Below, one piece after another: positions 55,979-64,000 of a DNA stretch of 64,000 bases; positions within the stretch are counted from its first letter, which is position 1, and each line of letters starts with the position of its first letter. Made by a program: the position numbers and the translations under genes. The notes under the pieces are model-generated. The model ran no database searches. It was not told the DNA's origin and saw only the letters and a list, made by a program, of their open reading frames with translations. The stretch is from NCBI GenBank assembly GCA_016933675.1, contig JAFGAM010000076.1, positions 16,276-80,275 on the forward strand, written 5' to 3'. Origin of the DNA: Candidatus Anaeroferrophillacea bacterium (GTDB lineage Bacteria; Desulfobacterota; Anaeroferrophillalia; Anaeroferrophillales; Anaeroferrophillaceae).

Positions 55979-58696
55979 GTGAATTTCGACGATTTTTCCC
56001 CGGCGTGCACACTGCTCGAAACCGACGCGCAGGCGCGGGCGGAGGCAGCCGGCATAATCGCCGCCACCGGGTGCAAACCGCATCTCACCGCCGCGCCGGC
56101 CGCGGCCGGCGAGCTCCTGGCACCGGCCGACGCGCCGCGGATCGTCGTCATCGGCAACCGGCCGGAGCGTGAACCCCTGGCCGCGGTCGTCGACACCCTG
56201 CGGGAAAGCGCCCCCGGACGCCTCCACATCATCGCGCTCATCGACACCGGGGACGAGGCTGTCGCCGCCCTGGCCGCCGGCGCCGACGATTTCATCCGCC
56301 GGCCGGTCGATCCCGGTGAACTCCGGGCCCGCATCCTCCATGCCCACTGTCTGCTGGACGGCAGTGACCACTTCACCGCCGGCCTGCCGACATGCACCCC
56401 GCGCTGGCAGGCCACGATCATGGACAGCATCGAGGAGGTGGCGACCTTCATCGACGCCGACATGGTCATCCGCTACGCCAACCCCGCCGCGGCCCGGGTC
56501 ATGGGCGTTCCCCTGGAACGCTTCGTCGGCAGCCACTGCTATGAACTGCTGTACAACCGCACCGACATCTGCCCCGACTGCCCGGCGGTGGAGGCAATGA
56601 CCGAAGGCACGACCGTTCGCGCCGCCCGCCGACGGCCCGACGGCCGCATCCTCGACCGCGTCGTCTACCCCATACCCGGCACGGACGGCAAACCGGCCGG
56701 GGTGGCGGCGATCGCCACCGACGCCACCCAGCGGGTGACCGCGGAAACCGCCCTGCGGCACAGCGAGGCCAGCCTGCGGGAGATCGTCGCCCGAACCCGG
56801 ACACTGCTAAACTCCTCGCCGGCGGCGATCATCATGCTCGACCGCGGCGGCAAGGTTCTCGACTGCAACATCCTCTGCACCCGCCGCCTCGGCCGGCCGC
56901 GGGAAGAGGTCGTCGGCCACTGTGCCTGGGACCTGGTGGACGAACCGTTCGGCGCCCGGACCCGCCCCCTGGTCGAACGGGTGTTCGCCACCGGCACCCC
57001 GCTGCACCGCGAGGAAACCCGCCAGCCGGGGGTCTGGAACGAGTACTCCATCAACCCGATGATCGACGACACCGGCATCGTCCGGTCGGTTACGGTGCAT
57101 GCCCTGGACATCAGCGAGCGCAAACGGATGACGGCGGATCGGGAAAGGTTGACGGCGGCGATCCAGCAGGCCGGCGACGCCGTCGTCATCACCGATGTTA
57201 CGGGCAACATCCGTTATGTCAACCCGGCGTTCGAAGCGGTCAGCGGCTACACCGCCGCCGAGGCCGTCGGCAAAAATCCCCGCATGCTCAACAGCGGCAC
57301 CCAGGACGAGGCCTTCTACCGGGATCTCTGGCAGACCATCACCCGCGGCCACACCTGGAAAGGCCGGATGGTGAACCGCCGTAAAGACGGTACGCCGTAC
57401 ACCGAGGACGCCTCCATCGCTCCGGTGCGGGACGAATCCGGCACCATCTTCAGCTTCGTCGCCGTGAAACGGGATGTCACCGACCATCTGCGCCGAACAG
57501 CGGAGCGGGAGGAGCTGGAAGGCCGTTACCGGCAGGCGGAAAAGCTGGAATCCATCGGCCGCCTGGCCGGCGGCGTGGCCCACGACCTGAACAATCTGCT
57601 CTCCCCCATCGTCGGTTTCGCCGAGTTGACCATCGAGGACCTCTCGGAAGCCGATCCCCGACGCGGCAACATCCAGCAGATCCTCGATGCCGGCATCCGC
57701 GCCGGCGACCTGGTACGCCAACTGCTGATCTTCAGCCGCAAGCAGCCCCAGGTCCACCGCCGCCTCGATCTGAACCGGGTGATCACCGATTTCGGCAAAC
57801 TGCTGCGCCGCACCATCCGCGAGAACATCGCCATCGATATCGGCCTCGCGCCGTCGGTGCCCCCGGTCAGCGGCAACGCCGGACAGCTCGAGCAGGTGAT
57901 CATGAACCTCGCGGTCAACGCCCAGGACGCCATGCCCGACGGCGGCACCCTGGCGATCGAAACCGGCATGCTGGTCGTCGATCGCCAGTCGGCCGCCGCC
58001 GTCGACACCATCGCGGCGGGGTCGTACGTCATCATGACGGTACGGGACACCGGCACCGGCATCGACCCGGAGATCCGGGCCCACATCTTCGAACCGTTCT
58101 ACACCACCAAGGAATCCGGCAAGGGCACCGGGCTCGGGCTGGCAACGGTCTACGGCGTCGTCCGCCAGCACCGCGGGCACATCACGGTAACCAGCGAACC
58201 CGGTCGGGGCACCGCCTTTACCATCCTCCTGCCGCCGGCCGAACGGGAGCCGCCGGCCGCGACGGCGGCAACCGGCGGCGAACCCGCGACCGCCAACACC
58301 GGCGCCGGCACCATCCTGCTGGCGGAAGACAACGAGCTGGTCCGCAACCTGGCGAAGAACATTCTCCGCCGCCGGGGCTTCGACGTTCTCACCGCCCAGG
58401 ACGGCACCCGGGCGCTGGCCCTGGCCGGGAAATATCCGGGGACCATCGACCTGCTGCTCACCGACGTGGTGATGCCGGACATCAACGGCCGGGAGCTTTT
58501 CGAGCGGCTCCGGGAATCGCGACCGGCGCTGCGGGTGCTGTACATGTCGGGCTATGCCGACGACGTCATCTCCCGGCACGGCGTGCTCGATACCGGGGTC
58601 GATCTGCTGCCGAAGCCCTTCACCGCCCAGGCGCTGGCAACGCGGATAGCGGCGGTTTTGACCCGGCGGCCTGACGACGGCAAAGGCCATCCCTGA
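55979..58696 (+). CDS. Multi-PAS hybrid histidine kinase with N-terminal receiver-like domain
   Basis: About 905 residues from GTG 55979 (GTG 55976 is equally possible); AGGGA upstream is weak. Order: receiver-like domain (~50-130, ends FIRRPVDPGELRARI, but the phosphoacceptor strand reads IIALID and may be inactive), PAS1 with a CPDC pair (~145-255), PAS2 (~275-395), PAS3 (~400-510, YVNPAFEAVSGYTAAE), HisKA with His in GGVAHDLNN (~535), HATPase GKGTGLGLATVYG, and a receiver with Asp in LLLTDVVMPD (~830). No membrane span. It lies 35 nt before an NtrC-type regulator, its likely partner. Confidence 0.9.
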   Translation: MNFDDFSPACTLLETDAQARAEAAGIIAATGCKPHLTAAPAAAGELLAPADAPRIVVIGNRPEREPLAAVVDTLRESAPGRLHIIALIDTGDEAVAALAAGADDFIRRPVDPGELRARILHAHCLLDGSDHFTAGLPTCTPRWQATIMDSIEEVATFIDADMVIRYANPAAARVMGVPLERFVGSHCYELLYNRTDICPDCPAVEAMTEGTTVRAARRRPDGRILDRVVYPIPGTDGKPAGVAAIATDATQRVTAETALRHSEASLREIVARTRTLLNSSPAAIIMLDRGGKVLDCNILCTRRLGRPREEVVGHCAWDLVDEPFGARTRPLVERVFATGTPLHREETRQPGVWNEYSINPMIDDTGIVRSVTVHALDISERKRMTADRERLTAAIQQAGDAVVITDVTGNIRYVNPAFEAVSGYTAAEAVGKNPRMLNSGTQDEAFYRDLWQTITRGHTWKGRMVNRRKDGTPYTEDASIAPVRDESGTIFSFVAVKRDVTDHLRRTAEREELEGRYRQAEKLESIGRLAGGVAHDLNNLLSPIVGFAELTIEDLSEADPRRGNIQQILDAGIRAGDLVRQLLIFSRKQPQVHRRLDLNRVITDFGKLLRRTIRENIAIDIGLAPSVPPVSGNAGQLEQVIMNLAVNAQDAMPDGGTLAIETGMLVVDRQSAAAVDTIAAGSYVIMTVRDTGTGIDPEIRAHIFEPFYTTKESGKGTGLGLATVYGVVRQHRGHITVTSEPGRGTAFTILLPPAEREPPAATAATGGEPATANTGAGTILLAEDNELVRNLAKNILRRRGFDVLTAQDGTRALALAGKYPGTIDLLLTDVVMPDINGRELFERLRESRPALRVLYMSGYADDVISRHGVLDTGVDLLPKPFTAQALATRIAAVLTRRPDDGKGHP

Positions 58697-58731
58697 ACCT
58701 CTCCTTACCCACGACGACGTAAGACGGACCT

Positions 58732-60132
58732 ATGGTAGACACCCTGATCATCGATGACGACCAGCAATTCTGCAGCTTCCTCGAAACCATGGTAACCGGT
58801 CTCGGGCACCGGACCGTCACCAGTTTTTCCGCCGGCGAGGGGCGGGAAGCGGCCGGCGGCCGGGCGTTCGACATCGTCTTCCTGGATATCAACCTGCCCG
58901 ACGGCAACGGCCTGGACATGCTGCAGGACATCGCCGCCGGCCCCGGCAGCCCGGAGGTGATCATGATCACCGGCATGGGCGATCCGGACAGCGCCGAACT
59001 GGCGATTCGCAACGGCGCCTGGGATTACATCCAGAAGGGCGACGCCCTCAGTTCTCTCAAACTGCCCTTTCTGCGTGCGGTGGCCTACCGTCAGGAAAAG
59101 CTCAAGGCCCGCCAGCCGGTCTCGCTCAAGATTCCTTTCATGGTCGGCTCCTGCCCGGCAATGCAGGAAAGCTGCGATCTGGTGGCGGCGGCGGCTCACA
59201 GCGGCGTCAACGTCCTGGTAACCGGCGAATCGGGCACCGGCAAGGAACTCATCGCCCGGGCGATCCACCAGAACGGCCCGCGGGCGGCGGGCAACTTCGT
59301 CGTCGTGGACTGCGCCGCGATGCCCGACCACCTCATCGAAAGCGTTCTCTTCGGCCATGAAAAGGGCTCCTTCACCGGGGCCGCGGTCTCCCGTTCCGGA
59401 TTGGTGGCCGAAGCCGACGGCGGCGTCCTGTTCCTCGACGAGATCGCCGAGCTGCCCCCGGACCTGCAGAAGGTGTTCCTGCGCGTCCTCCAGGAACGGC
59501 GCTACCGGGTTATCGGCTCCTGCATCGAACGCACCAGCGACTTTCAGCTCATCGCCGCCACCAACAAGGATCTCGACTGCCTGGTCCGTGAAGAACGGTT
59601 CCGCGAGGACCTGCTGTACCGGGTGCGGGCGATGGCCATCGACCTGCCGCCGCTGCGCGAACGGGGGACGGATATCAAGGCCGTCACCCGCTACCATCTC
59701 GCCCGGATCTGTGACCGCACGTACGGTAAATGCAAATGCTGCGATCCGGAGGTGTATACCGCTTTCGAATCCTATGAATGGCCCGGCAATATCCGGGAAC
59801 TGATCAACGCCCTCGAATACGCCTGTGCCATGGCCGGTGCCGGCGAAACCATCATGATGCAGCATCTGCCGCTTTCCCTGCGGGTCGCCGCCACCCGGCA
59901 GCGTACCGAGAACCGCGGCGGCGGTGACGGCGAACTGGCCCATCCCGACAACGTCATGGAACTGGAGGACTCCCGCCTGCCGCCGCTCGATTCCTTCCGG
60001 CGGTCGATGGATAAACTCTATCTCCAGCGCCTCCTTGCCGCCACCGAAGGTGATATGCAGCAGGCGGCAAAGGTCGCCGGCATCTCCCGCTCGACCCTCT
60101 ACGCCCTGCAGAAGCGGGTGTACGACGCCTGA
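58732..60132 (+). CDS. Sigma-54-dependent response regulator (NtrC family)
   Basis: 466 residues. Receiver (~1-120; Asp in IVFLDINLPDGNG ~53), AAA+ domain (~138-370) with Walker A GESGTGKE and Walker B GGVLFLDEIAEL, and a C-terminal Fis-type helix-turn-helix (QQAAKVAGISRSTLYALQKR). The sigma-54 contact loop reads GSFTGA instead of the consensus GAFTGA. An unusual Cys cluster (YGKCKCCDPE, ~330) sits in the AAA+ C-terminal subdomain. Cognate kinase directly upstream. A strong sigma-54 promoter lies 1.7 kb downstream at 61877, a plausible target. Confidence 0.95.
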   Translation: MVDTLIIDDDQQFCSFLETMVTGLGHRTVTSFSAGEGREAAGGRAFDIVFLDINLPDGNGLDMLQDIAAGPGSPEVIMITGMGDPDSAELAIRNGAWDYIQKGDALSSLKLPFLRAVAYRQEKLKARQPVSLKIPFMVGSCPAMQESCDLVAAAAHSGVNVLVTGESGTGKELIARAIHQNGPRAAGNFVVVDCAAMPDHLIESVLFGHEKGSFTGAAVSRSGLVAEADGGVLFLDEIAELPPDLQKVFLRVLQERRYRVIGSCIERTSDFQLIAATNKDLDCLVREERFREDLLYRVRAMAIDLPPLRERGTDIKAVTRYHLARICDRTYGKCKCCDPEVYTAFESYEWPGNIRELINALEYACAMAGAGETIMMQHLPLSLRVAATRQRTENRGGGDGELAHPDNVMELEDSRLPPLDSFRRSMDKLYLQRLLAATEGDMQQAAKVAGISRSTLYALQKRVYDA

Positions 60133-60712
60133 CCGGTACCGGTCGGATCCGCTCCGCGAACGCCCCTGTTACCGCGAATGCCCCTGGTCCCGCCGGCCCT
60201 CGTTTCCACCCCGCCCGTCAGCACCACCGCCGACGTTCCGACACCGCTACGCCGAACCGCATGTTTCAACCACCCCCTATCCACACCATCCGCCACCCCG
60301 GCGGCATGGCACCCCGAATCGTTTACGTCATTCTGACAGTCAACACATCAATGGGTGCATCAAAGCGATAGACCGTTTCTCGCCGCCGCCCTGCAACCAG
60401 CCTGTCCGATATCCTGAAAAGTAATTTTTTTCCATAAATTGAGGGGCCGTCACAACCGTCAAAAAGCGACAATACCGGATGGGATGGCACGGGCGGGGGT
60501 GGTTCATCAATCACCCCCTGGCGATTCGCGGCGCGCAAAACCCGAGGAATGCGGCGGACATAGAGGCACTTCACAGAGTCTCGGGTGGCAGCGCAACGAA
60601 GCGGCCGGAGTTATTACGAAGCCATCGTCATCACCACGTTTTCGGTACCGTCCCCGATTCTGCCGCCATTCCCCGCCGGGCACCATTCCTGTTTTCCGCT
60701 GTCCGCCGCCGC
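60133..60712. other. Gap after the sigma-54 regulator
   Basis: No supported gene. Contains an AT-rich stretch at 60415-60445 and, at 60611-60627, TTATTACGAAGCCATCG, the reverse end of the dispersed repeat family. Confidence 0.45.
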
Positions 60713-60728
60713 TGGCATGCACATTGTG
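60713..60728 (+). promoter_or_regulatory. Degenerate sigma-54 promoter before the broken MCP-like copy
   Basis: TGGCATG-N4-TTGTG, same spacing as 61877-61892 but with the -12 GC changed to GT. It lies 40 nt before the pseudogene. Confidence 0.45.
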
Positions 60729-60768
60729 CGTATTACATAATTAATTTCAGACGCAAAGGAAAACCATC

Positions 60769-61860
60769 GTGATCCGCACAGCCAACCGGAACCCCGTCAT
60801 CCTTTTCCGCCGCCAACACGGCGGAAAATGGCCGTCACCCGGCTCACGGTCGGTGGCAGCGCCGGATGCCGACAACGGCCTCGGCACCGTGGAAATCGAC
60901 CTCACCGCCTCCTGCTCCGAAGCGGAGCGGGACTTCCTTCGGATCGGCGGCAAACTCCAGGACGTGTACCGGCAGGCCATGGAACTTCAGGCTCGGGTCA
61001 CCGCGGCGGTAGGCCACATCGGCGGTTCCGGAAACGGGGACATCCCCGTCCCCGCCCGGCTCGGCGCCGTGGCCGAGGGTGCCGCCGCCGAACTGGCGGC
61101 AATTGAAAAAGAGGTGCAGGAAAAATCCGGCCATATGCACACCATACGGGTGGACGAGGTGCGAACCATCAGCCACTAAACCCACCTCATGGCCCTGAAC
61201 GCCATCGTCAGGACTGCCCACCTGCGGGAAAGCGGCGGACCGCTCGAGGTTCTCGCCCACGAGGTCAAAGGCTCCTCCAGCGTCGCCACGGAAACCGTCA
61301 CCCAAATCGACGATCTGGTGGCAATGGTAGAGGATCTGGCCGGCAAGCTGGATGCAACCGAAACCGTCGCTGCGACCGCCCGGCACCGAAGAAACCACGA
61401 ACGCGGCATGGCGGAACTCAGTGCCGCCTACGACCGCTTTACCGCCGGCTTTGCCGAAGCTTTCAGCCTGGCGCAATCACTGCTGAAAACAACCGGCGAT
61501 CTGCACGCCGGAGTGGGGTTCCTGAACCCCCTCATGATGGATCAGCATCGGGAAGCATTCAGGGAAGAGGCGTTCGAACTGCTGGCCAAGGTGTTCGGCG
61601 GCGCCGCCGGAATCCGAACAATTTGTCCTCCGGTTTTCTGGAACCTCGATACAGGGAATATTTCCGACTTTCCGGACACCATGGCGGGGACGTTTCCGAC
61701 AATCCGGACACCCGCCCCCGCCGCAGGGTTGCGAACAACCGCCGCAATGCCGCCGCCGGCATCCCCGCCGCCATCCGCCGACCACCATCAACGCAGCATA
61801 ATTTCAAGCATTCGACCTGTCACCGGACACCCTTCCCGCCGACACCGGGCACCTGCGTAA
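60769..61860 (+). pseudogene. Degenerate copy of the MCP-like signalling gene
   Basis: Residues ~40-130 (DFLRIGGKLQDVYRQAMEL ... EKSGHMHTI) match the N-terminus of the gene at 62420. The sequence then jumps to the paralog's far C-terminal part (VDEVRTIS... THLMALNAIV), so about 280 codons are deleted in frame. A TAA at 61177-61179 replaces the paralog's Glu codon (GQETHLM). The match then runs in the same frame to FNLAQSLLKTT-like sequence, after which the copy diverges into an unrelated Pro/Arg-rich tail. Probably non-functional; the second half (from ATG 61189) could be expressed as a fragment. Confidence 0.85.
61819..61853. promoter_or_regulatory. Direct repeats upstream of the sigma-54 promoter
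   Basis: GTCACCGGACACC (61819-61831) and GACACCGGGCACC (61841-61853), 11 of 13 identical, 22 bp apart. Possible activator sites for the NtrC-type regulator, though closer to the promoter than usual. Confidence 0.35.
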
Positions 61861-61876
61861 ACGTTTCCACAGACAA

Positions 61877-61892
61877 TGGCACGGACATTGCT
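61877..61892 (+). promoter_or_regulatory. Sigma-54 promoter of the pseudoreceiver/MCP-like operon
   Basis: TGGCACG-N4-TTGCT, an exact match to the -24/-12 consensus, 100 nt before the ATG at 61992. Confidence 0.8.
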
Positions 61893-61991
61893 GATATCCT
61901 TTTCCCGAGTCGTCTTCCAATCGGAGGCTGCCGGCGCTCATGCACGGCAAGACCATGTAATCAGTAGAACCCACCATATGGCGGAAAAGAT

Positions 61992-62423
61992 ATGATTGTC
62001 TACGTCCCCGATCAGACAGAGCCCGGTAAAAAGCTCATGAGTATCGTTCAGAAGGCCGCCGGCGAGGAGAATATCCATTTCTTCCGCACCCTGGCCTCCC
62101 TGAGCCGCTGGCTGCGGACTTCACGACACGGCAACGCCATCCTCGTCACCCTGCCGCGCGACGAGCGGGAACTGCGCTGGCTGGCCGAGCTGAGTCTCGA
62201 ATCCCACCTCGACAACATCCGCCTGATTCTGGTGTTGCCGAAGGGTGACGATACGCTGATGCAGATCGGCTACCGGATGTATCCGCGCTACATCACCACC
62301 GTGGATCACGGTCTGGAGGATGTCGGCCAAGTGTTGTGCGAGATGTACAACACTCAGTCTGCCGGCCGGCCGCCAGAAATCCCACCGGCGGCCGGAATCG
62401 GCTGCCGGGAAGGGCGGCAATGA
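61992..62423 (+). CDS. Small receiver-like protein without phosphoacceptor Asp (pseudoreceiver)
   Basis: 143 residues. The alternation of short hydrophobic strands (MIVYVPD, NIHFFRTL, NAILVTLPRD, IRLILVLPKGD, YITTVDHG) with helices suggests a CheY-like alpha/beta fold, but the strand-3 Asp and the acidic pair are missing. The last ~20 residues are a loose Pro/Gly tail. The stop overlaps the next start (ATGA), so it is coupled to the MCP-like gene. It probably acts as a protein-interaction module in that pathway. The fold assignment is by eye and moderate. Confidence 0.7.
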   Translation: MIVYVPDQTEPGKKLMSIVQKAAGEENIHFFRTLASLSRWLRTSRHGNAILVTLPRDERELRWLAELSLESHLDNIRLILVLPKGDDTLMQIGYRMYPRYITTVDHGLEDVGQVLCEMYNTQSAGRPPEIPPAAGIGCREGRQ

Positions 62424-64000
62424 TGATCGCCAGAGGCGGATGGAACCCCGCCGCGATGGTACGGCAGCTTGCCGTCGGATTGCGCCTCGTTTCCCGTGAG
62501 CGGGCGACCGTCGCCACAACCACGGACGGTAGCCTCGCCGTTCTGGGTACCGCCCTCACCGCCGCCTGCGCCGCGGTGGAAACCAACTTTCTCCATATCG
62601 GCAGCGAACTCCAGGACGTCTACCGGCATACCATGGAGCTGCGGAATCTGGTAACCGCCGCGGTAGGCCACATCGGCGGCACCGAGGACGGCGGCGTTCC
62701 TGCCCGGCTCTGTGCCGTAGCCGAGGACGCCACCGCCGAACTGGCGGCCATCGAACGCGAGGTGAAAGAAAAATCCGGCTGCATGGACACTATCGGCGCA
62801 ACGTTCAAAAAGCTGGATCGGGCGGCGGCGGAAACCCACAAGGTCGCCCGCATCCTCGGCATCATCGGGATGAACATCGGGGTGGAAGGCGCCCGCTCCC
62901 GTGAGGCTCACGAGCTGTTTTCCGTGGTCGCCGACAATACCCGCTCGCTGGCGGCCAAACTCGCCGGCCTGGCGGATGCCAACCACGAGGTCATCACCAG
63001 GGCGCTCCGCCATCAGCAGGAGGTCGCCGAACATGTGACCGCCGGCCTCACCGACATTCACCGGCTCGGCGACCATGCCCGGGAAACGATGGCGGCGGCG
63101 GTACAGGAGAGCGAGACCCTGGTCGGCACGCTCATGCAGGTTGCCGGCAAGGCCGGCGGCTGCGCCGGAGACATTACCCGCAAGGTCGGTGAACTGGTGA
63201 TGGGCGTCCAGTTGCACGACCGCATGAGTCAGCGGGTGGCCCACATCGTCGAAATCCTCGCGGATCGGAAGGACGACCACATCTCGCCGCTCCTGTTGCA
63301 GTTGCAGGCGGCCCAGCTCGAAGAGGTCATCGCCGAGGTCCGGACCTGCCACCGGCAGGCCACCGAATCGCTGGGGGCCATCGGCGCCGCCGTCCGCACC
63401 CTGCTCGGCGACCTCGAACGGCTCAGCCGCGCCGGCACCGCCGAATTTTCGCACCCCGTACCCGGCGGCGACGATCCCTTTGCAGGCTTGAAGGCATCCA
63501 GCATCCTGCTTAACGACACCCTCGAGCGGGGTGAACGGCTGGTGGTCCCCCTGCGGAAGGCCATCCTCCAGGCGGCGCAAAACATCCGCCAGGTGTCCGG
63601 GCGGGTGAGCGAGGTGCGGACCATCGGTCAGGAAACCCACCTCATGGCGTTGAACGCCATCGTCAAGTCCGCCCACCTGCAGGAGAACGGCGGACCGCTC
63701 GAGGTCCTCGCCCAGGAGGTCAAACGCTCTTCGGACGTCTCCACGGCAACCGTCTCACGGATCGACGATCTGGTGGCGGTGGTCGAGAACCTGGCCCGCA
63801 AGCTGGACGAATCCGAAACCGCCGCCGCGGTCGCCCGGCACCGGGGCATGCACGATACCCGCCTCGAGGAACTTACCGCCGCCTACGACCGTTTCACCTC
63901 CGGCTTTGCCGCGGCCTTCAACCTGGCGCAATCCCTGCTGAAAACCACCGTTGAACTGCATACCGAAGTGGACTTTCTGCCCGCCCTGGCGGACCGCTTC
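62420..64000 (+). CDS. Soluble MCP-like signalling protein with two hairpin-type segments (partial at window end)
   Basis: Open from ATG 62420 to the window edge, 527 codons, no stop. No membrane segment or periplasmic domain is visible. Two stretches resemble methyl-accepting chemotaxis signalling tips: VARILGIIGMNIGVEGARS...ELFSVVADNTRSLAAKL (~150) and VRTIGQETHLMALNAIVKSAHL...PLEVLAQEVKRSS (~405-440). They are separated by long Ala/Leu/Glu-rich coiled coil. It could work in a chemosensory-type array or as a cytoplasmic scaffold. It is driven by the sigma-54 promoter with the pseudoreceiver. A broken paralog lies just upstream. Confidence 0.8.
   Translation, partial: MMIARGGWNPAAMVRQLAVGLRLVSRERATVATTTDGSLAVLGTALTAACAAVETNFLHIGSELQDVYRHTMELRNLVTAAVGHIGGTEDGGVPARLCAVAEDATAELAAIEREVKEKSGCMDTIGATFKKLDRAAAETHKVARILGIIGMNIGVEGARSREAHELFSVVADNTRSLAAKLAGLADANHEVITRALRHQQEVAEHVTAGLTDIHRLGDHARETMAAAVQESETLVGTLMQVAGKAGGCAGDITRKVGELVMGVQLHDRMSQRVAHIVEILADRKDDHISPLLLQLQAAQLEEVIAEVRTCHRQATESLGAIGAAVRTLLGDLERLSRAGTAEFSHPVPGGDDPFAGLKASSILLNDTLERGERLVVPLRKAILQAAQNIRQVSGRVSEVRTIGQETHLMALNAIVKSAHLQENGGPLEVLAQEVKRSSDVSTATVSRIDDLVAVVENLARKLDESETAAAVARHRGMHDTRLEELTAAYDRFTSGFAAAFNLAQSLLKTTVELHTEVDFLPALADRF

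Overview
The window looks like chromosomal DNA of a high-GC Gram-negative anaerobe, most likely a Desulfobacterota member near the Desulfuromonadales/Geobacterales. This is inferred from gene content and order: tRNA-Lys/purA/serA/class V aminotransferase, dksA/leuS/lptE/holA, pyruvoyl-type arginine decarboxylase with speB/speE/speD, many PAS hybrid kinases with sigma-54 regulators, and intergenic repeats typical of such genomes. No plasmid, phage, IS element, CRISPR array or rRNA was seen. Two genes run off the window edges (1-1889 minus, 62420-64000 plus).

Layout. 1-5.9 kb: a minus-strand secreted-protein operon led by a gingipain-like C25 peptidase. 6.1-8.3 kb: a hybrid histidine kinase with a damaged N-terminus. 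8.6-23.1 kb: a nearly complete phosphonate C-P lyase locus. phnGHIJKLM plus a 2H-phosphoesterase-like gene run rightward, the phnCDE transporter runs leftward, and a hexapeptide acetyltransferase-like gene with phnN runs rightward. A CaiB-type CoA-transferase and a polyphosphate kinase 2 are embedded in it. 23.4-35.4 kb: isochorismatase-like hydrolase, tex, tRNA-Lys, purA, serA, aminotransferase, an SH3 protein, selA and a radical SAM protein. 36-45 kb: cytidylate-kinase-like gene, panBCD, rpsU, HD protein, holA, lptE, leuS, dksA. 45.4-49 kb: a full arginine-to-spermidine operon with an XRE/cupin regulator. 49.5-60.1 kb: signalling genes, comprising a hybrid kinase, a wrecked cheB-cheR-PAS gene, a second hybrid kinase and its NtrC-type regulator. 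60.1-64 kb: two copies of an MCP-like soluble signalling gene, one of them degenerate.

How it fits together. The phn genes account for phosphonate uptake, triphosphoribosylation, C-P cleavage and return of the ribose bisphosphate to PRPP. phnP is missing, and the DUF1045 gene is the natural candidate to replace it. A GTGAC-N5-GGTCAT motif lies upstream of phnG and again between phnC and the acetyltransferase gene, suggesting one regulator for both units. At the right end, a near-consensus sigma-54 promoter precedes a pseudoreceiver gene and an MCP-like gene, and a kinase/sigma-54-activator pair sits just upstream. I think this is the most promising little-described signalling unit in the window.
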